A stretch of 64,000 nucleotides of DNA from Xenopus tropicalis (lineage: Eukaryota > Chordata > Amphibia > Anura > Pipidae): assembly GCF_000004195.4 (NCBI RefSeq), contig NC_030683.2:50543358-50607357 (forward strand). Direction: 5' to 3'. Both the position numbers and the translations under genes were made by a program. The notes below the pieces were generated by a model. That model saw only the letters and a list, made by a program, of their open reading frames with translations, ran no database searches and was not told the origin of the DNA. Position 1 is the stretch's first letter. Every line of letters begins with the position of its first letter. Shown here one piece after another: positions 59,241-64,000 of the stretch.

Positions 59241-60935
59241 CAACAGTTCTCAAATTATGCTGATTTATGCCAAACATTGAAAAATGGTCACTTCATGAAA
59301 AACAAAATGCAACTTCTTACCATCAGATTGTAGTGAGTGAGATTACAAGCTATTCTTGGATAAAGAAAACAAAAATAGGCAAAAAACTAGAGCAATTATG
59401 GGATCAAATATAAAAAGTTTTGAAGGAGATAGTCTTGTCAGTTTTCACCCCTCTCCCTCTCTCATTCACATCAGAAAATCTTTCATAAAAATAGCCTTCA
59501 TCCAAATTTCTAGTCCATTTCTTCCTGTGCCTATTGTGTTCATCAAAATAAGGTCTTTATATAGTGATTACAATTCCACTAAAATTACAATTCCTTCTTA
59601 AAAGTCTGCTTTTCTATCTTTTATGAGCTGCTATATAATTGGAGAAGCCTAACGTATTCACAATGAAACAGCCATTTTCATATTGTGCTGCTGAGCATCG
59701 TAAAGAGAAGCCTGATTCAGGTGATTGTGTTCTTTCCTGTTATTATTGTCATGAACACACACACATTTATCTAGCACTTTAGCGAGAGAGATCATCATTT
59801 ACATCAGTTATTGCACCAGTGGACCCTCTCACATTCACATAACACACTAGCTAATTTACATGCTTGTATGTTTTTAAAGTGTAGGAGAAAACCAGAGCAC
59901 TTGAAAATGCAGACATGGGTTGAACATAAAAGCTCTTTACACATATGGGCCAGCTACCTTATATATATCATTTGCATTATTCTAAAATACAAATGTTCAA
60001 TATTTATTAAGTACAAGTTCATGTAGAAGTCAAGAGGAGTTGCCCCATAGAAAATGCTGAGTAGAATGTGAATTTGAGCCATTCAGTTTTTTTTTCATGG
60101 TTTAGTTCAGTCAAGTTTTATTAAGGGCAAACCAGCAATGTATTAATATTCTCACCATTCAAAATAACTTCCTTTCATAAAACAGTCATTTATGGGAAGA
60201 TTATTACAACCTTGAAAGCTCCTTCTTAAAGTCAGTACTGTTTAAGTGAAAGTAACTACCCCAAAAAAAGTTCTGTAATTTTTTGCACAGTAAATTGTTG
60301 ATCTTTCTCTCTCTTCAGTATAATGAATTGACTGAATGGATACTTGAAATAAAAAAAAGTGTTTACCTGAAAAGATACTTGTATAAAAGTGTGTTATTCT
60401 AAAAAGTTATCATTTAACTTGCATCTATTTTTCCATGAACTGTTATTTATGTGAGTGTACACTCTGGGGCATATTTATTATAGTGTGTAAGCCAATATCA
60501 CCGGTGATGTTGCTCATAGCAACCAATCAGGTATTAGACTTTGAATATGCCACTCTGGGACACAACCAATAAGTAAGAAGACAAAGACAAATCAATAAGT
60601 GTTGGTCCATTAGCATTTACAGCACTTCTATTTCAAATGCATGTGGCCAATTAAACAATGTGGATGAAACAGATTAGTAAAGTGGAAATAGATGAGTCAA
60701 CATAAATCAAAGCACTGAATTTTTAATACTATATGTACACAGTAAATCCATTATCCAGAATGTTCCAAATTATTGAAAGGCCATCTCCCACAAAGTTAAT
60801 TTAAGGAAATAATTCTATTTTTCTACATTTAAGTGAAAACATTACACTTGTATTTGCCCTAACTAAGCTATATGAATACATATCCTATTTGGTTTACTTA
60901 ACGTTTAAATTATTTTTTGCAGACTTACATATGGT
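59241..60935. other. No gene seen
   Basis: AT-rich. A partial MITE (TTATCCAGAATGTTCC) lies near 60752-60935. No CRD-like sequence for gene E. Confidence 0.5.
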
Positions 60936-61718
60936 TAGGGATGTAGCGAACCTCAAAAAAAAAGTTCGCGAACCTGTTCGCGAACTTCCGCCGAAAATTG
61001 CGAATATTCGCGAACTTTGCGAACCCCATAGACTTCAATGGGAAGGCGAACTTTAAAACCTAGAGATTTTAAAGTTGTTTAAAGGGTGCCACGACCTGGA
61101 CAGTGGCATGCAGGAGGGGGATCAAGGGCAAAAACTTCTCTGAAAAATTGACACACGCCGTTTTTCGAAATGATCGGTAATTTTGCGACTTTTTCGTAAT
61201 TTCCGGCGCTTTCGTAAAGTTATCGTAAGTTTTGCGACTTTTTCGGAGCATTCGTAACGTTATCGTAAGTTTTGCGACTTTTTCGGAGCATTCGTAACGT
61301 TATCGTAAGTTTTGCGACTTTTTTGGAGCATTCGTAAAGTTATCGTAAGTTTTGTGACTTTTTCGGAGCATTCGTAAAGTTATCGTAAGTTTTGCGACTT
61401 TTTCGGAGCATTCGTAACGTTATTGTAAGTTTTGCGACTTTTTCGGAGCATTCGTAACGTTATCGTAAGTTTTGCGACTTTTTCGGAGCATTCGTAACGT
61501 TATCGTAAGCTTTTCTACTTTTTCGGAGCAGTCGTAACGTTATCGTAAGTTTTGCGACTTTTTCGGAGCATTCGTAACGTTATCGTAAGTTTTGCGATTT
61601 TTTCGGTGCCGGCGAACCCAAATTGCGAACATCACGAAAAGTTCGCGAATTTGCGGACTTGCGAACACCCGATGTTCGCGCGAATTAGTTCGCCGGCGAA
61701 CAGTTCACTACATCTCTA
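60936..61718. mobile_element. Non-autonomous hAT element with 8-bp target duplication
   Basis: Ends TAGGGATGTAGCGAAC and GTTCACTACATCTCTA are inverted with two mismatches, flanked by CATATGGT at 60928-60935 and 61719-61726. The interior is rich in TTCGCGAA-like motifs and holds a 40-bp tandem array. Confidence 0.88.
61185..61608 (+). repeat. 40-bp minisatellite inside the hAT element
   Basis: TATCGTAAGTTTTGCGACTT recurs every 40 bases from about 61221 to 61581, some ten copies, few changes (one TATTGTAAG, one GCTTTTCTAC). Confidence 0.93.
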
Positions 61719-61854
61719 CATATGGTTAGCTAAATTGCAGAAAGATTCCTAGACTAGTGCATGAAATTTAAAATCTTGATGTAACACAACAAAAAAGGAC
61801 ATACGTATTACCTGTCAACCTTAGAAATGTTAGTTCCATATGACATTTTCTGTT

Positions 61855-62125
61855 ATTAGTGATGAGCAAATTTTTTCGCCAAGCATGGATTTGCAGTGAT
61901 GCAAATTCTGCATTTCGCCATTGGCAAATTATTTTGTGAAACTTCTGCAAAAAAAAAAGGCGAGGTTGCATCAGAAAAGCACACTGCCACTGCAAAAGAA
62001 AGGGCAGGCATAAAAAAAGTCTCAAAGTACCTGCATTTTGTAGGTTTTTCACCATTTTGCTAATTTTTCCACAGTTTCACAGATTTTACAGTAAAGCAAA
62101 AGGGACAGATTCGCTGTTATTGATT
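61855..62125 (-). mobile_element. MITE of the TAGTGATGAGC family
   Basis: TAGTGATGAGCAAATTTTTTC at one end and GGGACAGATTCGCTGTTATTG at the other. Confidence 0.5.
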
Positions 62126-62817
62126 CCTTTTTTTTGTCCCTGTAGGGTGGGCAATGTAATAAATATGCCCCCTAGTGTTAGTAAAAAATTATGTCATTAA
62201 ACTAAACAAAACAAAACTTGATTCAAAGATTGTTTTTTGGTATAGTACATCTCTGACCTGAATAAGTGGATTTTTCCTTTTACAAAAAAAAAACCTTCTT
62301 CTTGGAAAAGAATTCCTTACTTTTTCAGAGTTCTAAGCAGGAAAATGCTTTTTAGAAAAAAAACAATGGGGAAATTAAATGATTTGGTAAATGAGCCAAA
62401 TGTTTAAAGGAGAACTATACCCCAGGGCGATAAAAGCCCCTTAACTATCACTGCCTTGACCTCTCCCTCATTGCATGGTTTCTAAGTTTAACAACTGTCC
62501 CTATCGCTAACCTCTAGCTATAACAGCAAAGTAGCGCAGCAGCGTCCCTGTCCCTGACAATATGCTTCAACTGTGCATGCGCAAGCAGGGTCCGTGTCCC
62601 CAAGGTGGATTTATTAAAGGATTAAAGGAAGAACTGGGGTTAAGAACATAATGGAGATTGAGGTTTTGCACATGCACAGTAGCCCTATGGAGGGTTCAGA
62701 GTTGCTGAGAAAAATGAGTGGCTGTGCATGTATGTGTAGTAAAAAAAAACTCCAGTTCACATTTCTGTACAAGAAGTACAAGGAAAGAAGTGATGTTTCC
62801 CTTACAGTTAATAGTAA

Positions 62818-63220
62818 GGGAGAGATTTACTAATCCATGAATCTGAATCCCGAAAGGGAATAAATCGCATTAGAAACAAAAATTTTGCGACTTTTTCGTT
62901 GCAGTCGAAAAAATTTTCGTATTTTTCACGACTTTTTCGTCGCCGCCGCGACTTTATCGTATTTTGCGCAACTATTTCATCGCCGTCGCAATTTTTTCGT
63001 GTTGAGTGGTTGTAAACGGCGGAAAAACCACTCCGATTTTTTCGCGACAGCGACGAAGAAGTCGCGGAAAATATACGAAAAAGTTGTGACGCCGACGAAA
63101 TAGTCGCGGAACATACGAAAAAGTTGCAATGGCGGCGAAAAAGTTGCAAAAATACTGATCATTACGAAAAAAACGCATTCGGACGCCTTCGGACCGTTCG
63201 TGAATTAGTAAATCTCCCCC
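62818..63220. mobile_element. Fold-back MITE, 3-bp target duplication
   Basis: GGGAGAGATTTACTAATCC and GAATTAGTAAATCTCCCCC with TAA on both sides (62815-62817, 63221-63223). Long arms pair through the whole element. Confidence 0.82.
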
Positions 63221-63223
63221 TAA

Positions 63224-63792
63224 GGGGCACATTTACTAAGACACGAATTCGAATCCGAATTGGAAAAATCCGATTGGAAAACGAACATTTTGCGACTTTT
63301 TCGTATTTTTGCGATTTTTTCGGCGCCTTTACGACTTTTTCGGAAATTGTCGCGACTTTTTCGTTACCAATACGATTTGCGCGAAAAAACGCGAGTTTTT
63401 CGTAGCCATTACGATGCGCTCGTATCTTGTCGCGACTTTTTCGTATTGAGCGCTTGTAAGCGGCGGGCAAAACTTTCAGACTTAGCATGATTTTGGAAGC
63501 CTCCCATAGGACTCAATGGCACCCTGCAGCTCCAAACTGGCCCAAGTAAAGTCACCATACTGAAGCTTGAATGAATCAGAATCTTTCGTACTCGGCACGA
63601 AGGCTATGAAAAAGTCGCGACAAAATACGAGCGCATCGTAACGGCTGCGAAAAACTTGCGTTTTTTCACGCAAATCGTATTGGTAAGGAAAAAGTCGCGA
63701 CAATTTTCCGAAAAAATCGCCAAGTACCGATCATTAAGAAAAAAACGCAATCGGACGCATTCGGCCGGTTCGTGAGTAAGTAAATGGGCCCA
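63224..63792. mobile_element. Fold-back MITE abutting the previous one
   Basis: GGGGCACATTTACTAAG and GTAAGTAAATGGGCCCA with TAA at 63221-63223 and 63793-63795. The left TAA is shared with the neighbouring element. Confidence 0.8.
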
Positions 63793-64000
63793 TAAGTGTT
63801 GCTATGTTCTGTCTGGCATAAGACTCCTGTTCTGGATTCATGTTGTCCTCATAGCACCCTGAACTGCATAAATAAATCAGACCTCAGGGGGCAGAGAGAG
63901 GAGTTTACACTGACAATCAGATAGCTTGTTTACTACTGTGAAAGTTCTAGTGAGTGTGAGTGTTTTTTCCAAGGGTGCAAGCAAAAAAAAAAAAAAAAAA

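Overview
This is vertebrate genomic DNA, not prokaryotic. Short exons with GT-AG borders are spread over long AT-rich introns, polyadenylation signals are present, and most of the remaining sequence is transposon-derived. The genes and repeats (a surfactant-protein A/D collectin cluster, CR1-type LINEs with an ATGTAACT tail, abundant fold-back MITEs, TTAA-flanked AAGGAGAAGGAAAG elements, a piggyBac-like end) point to a frog, probably Xenopus. Species is inference; the gene content is read from the sequence.

The window holds five collectin-type genes, all on the + strand, here called A to E. A collectin has a signal peptide, an N-terminal Cys segment, a Gly-X-Y collagen stalk, a coiled-coil neck and a C-type lectin domain (CRD). 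Every collagen and neck exon has phase-1 borders, so exons are freely interchangeable. Gene A (2945-7136) is surfactant protein A-like. Gene B (12042-16249) joins an N-terminal half like gene C to a C-terminal half like gene A. Gene C (19839-28894) is an SP-D/MBL-like collectin with an EPN sugar-binding motif. Gene D (34008-43208) has an SP-D-type N-terminus with two cysteines and an EPN CRD, but a short stalk. Gene E (49804 to about 58570) has the longest stalk, about 52 triplets, and a neck. No CRD exon follows it in the window; a short candidate terminal exon with a poly(A) signal does.

The layout explains gene B. The block about 5430-12755 (end of A through the first exons of a C-type gene) is repeated at about 14425-20735. 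A tandem duplication of that block leaves gene A and gene C intact and creates a chimera at the junction: C-type signal peptide and stalk with SP-A neck and CRD. The chimeric reading frame is open and the splice sites look sound.

Between and inside the genes lie transposons. A nearly intact CR1-like LINE (25230-27923) sits in the neck-CRD intron of gene C, and an L2-like LINE 3' part (about 39245-40478) sits in the same intron of gene D. There are two non-autonomous hAT elements with 8-bp target duplications (36736-37761, 60936-61718), each carrying an internal minisatellite. Several fold-back elements have 3-bp target duplications, some nested or abutting. Also present are TTAA-flanked MITEs, a piggyBac-like 5' end, a decayed Gypsy integrase on the minus strand (about 52540-53165), and minisatellites of 41, 59 and about 150 bp. 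No tRNA, rRNA or minus-strand host gene was recognised.

If expressed, the genes would supply secreted, oligomeric, calcium-dependent lectins of innate immunity and lung surfactant. Transcription, first exons and promoters cannot be settled from the sequence alone.
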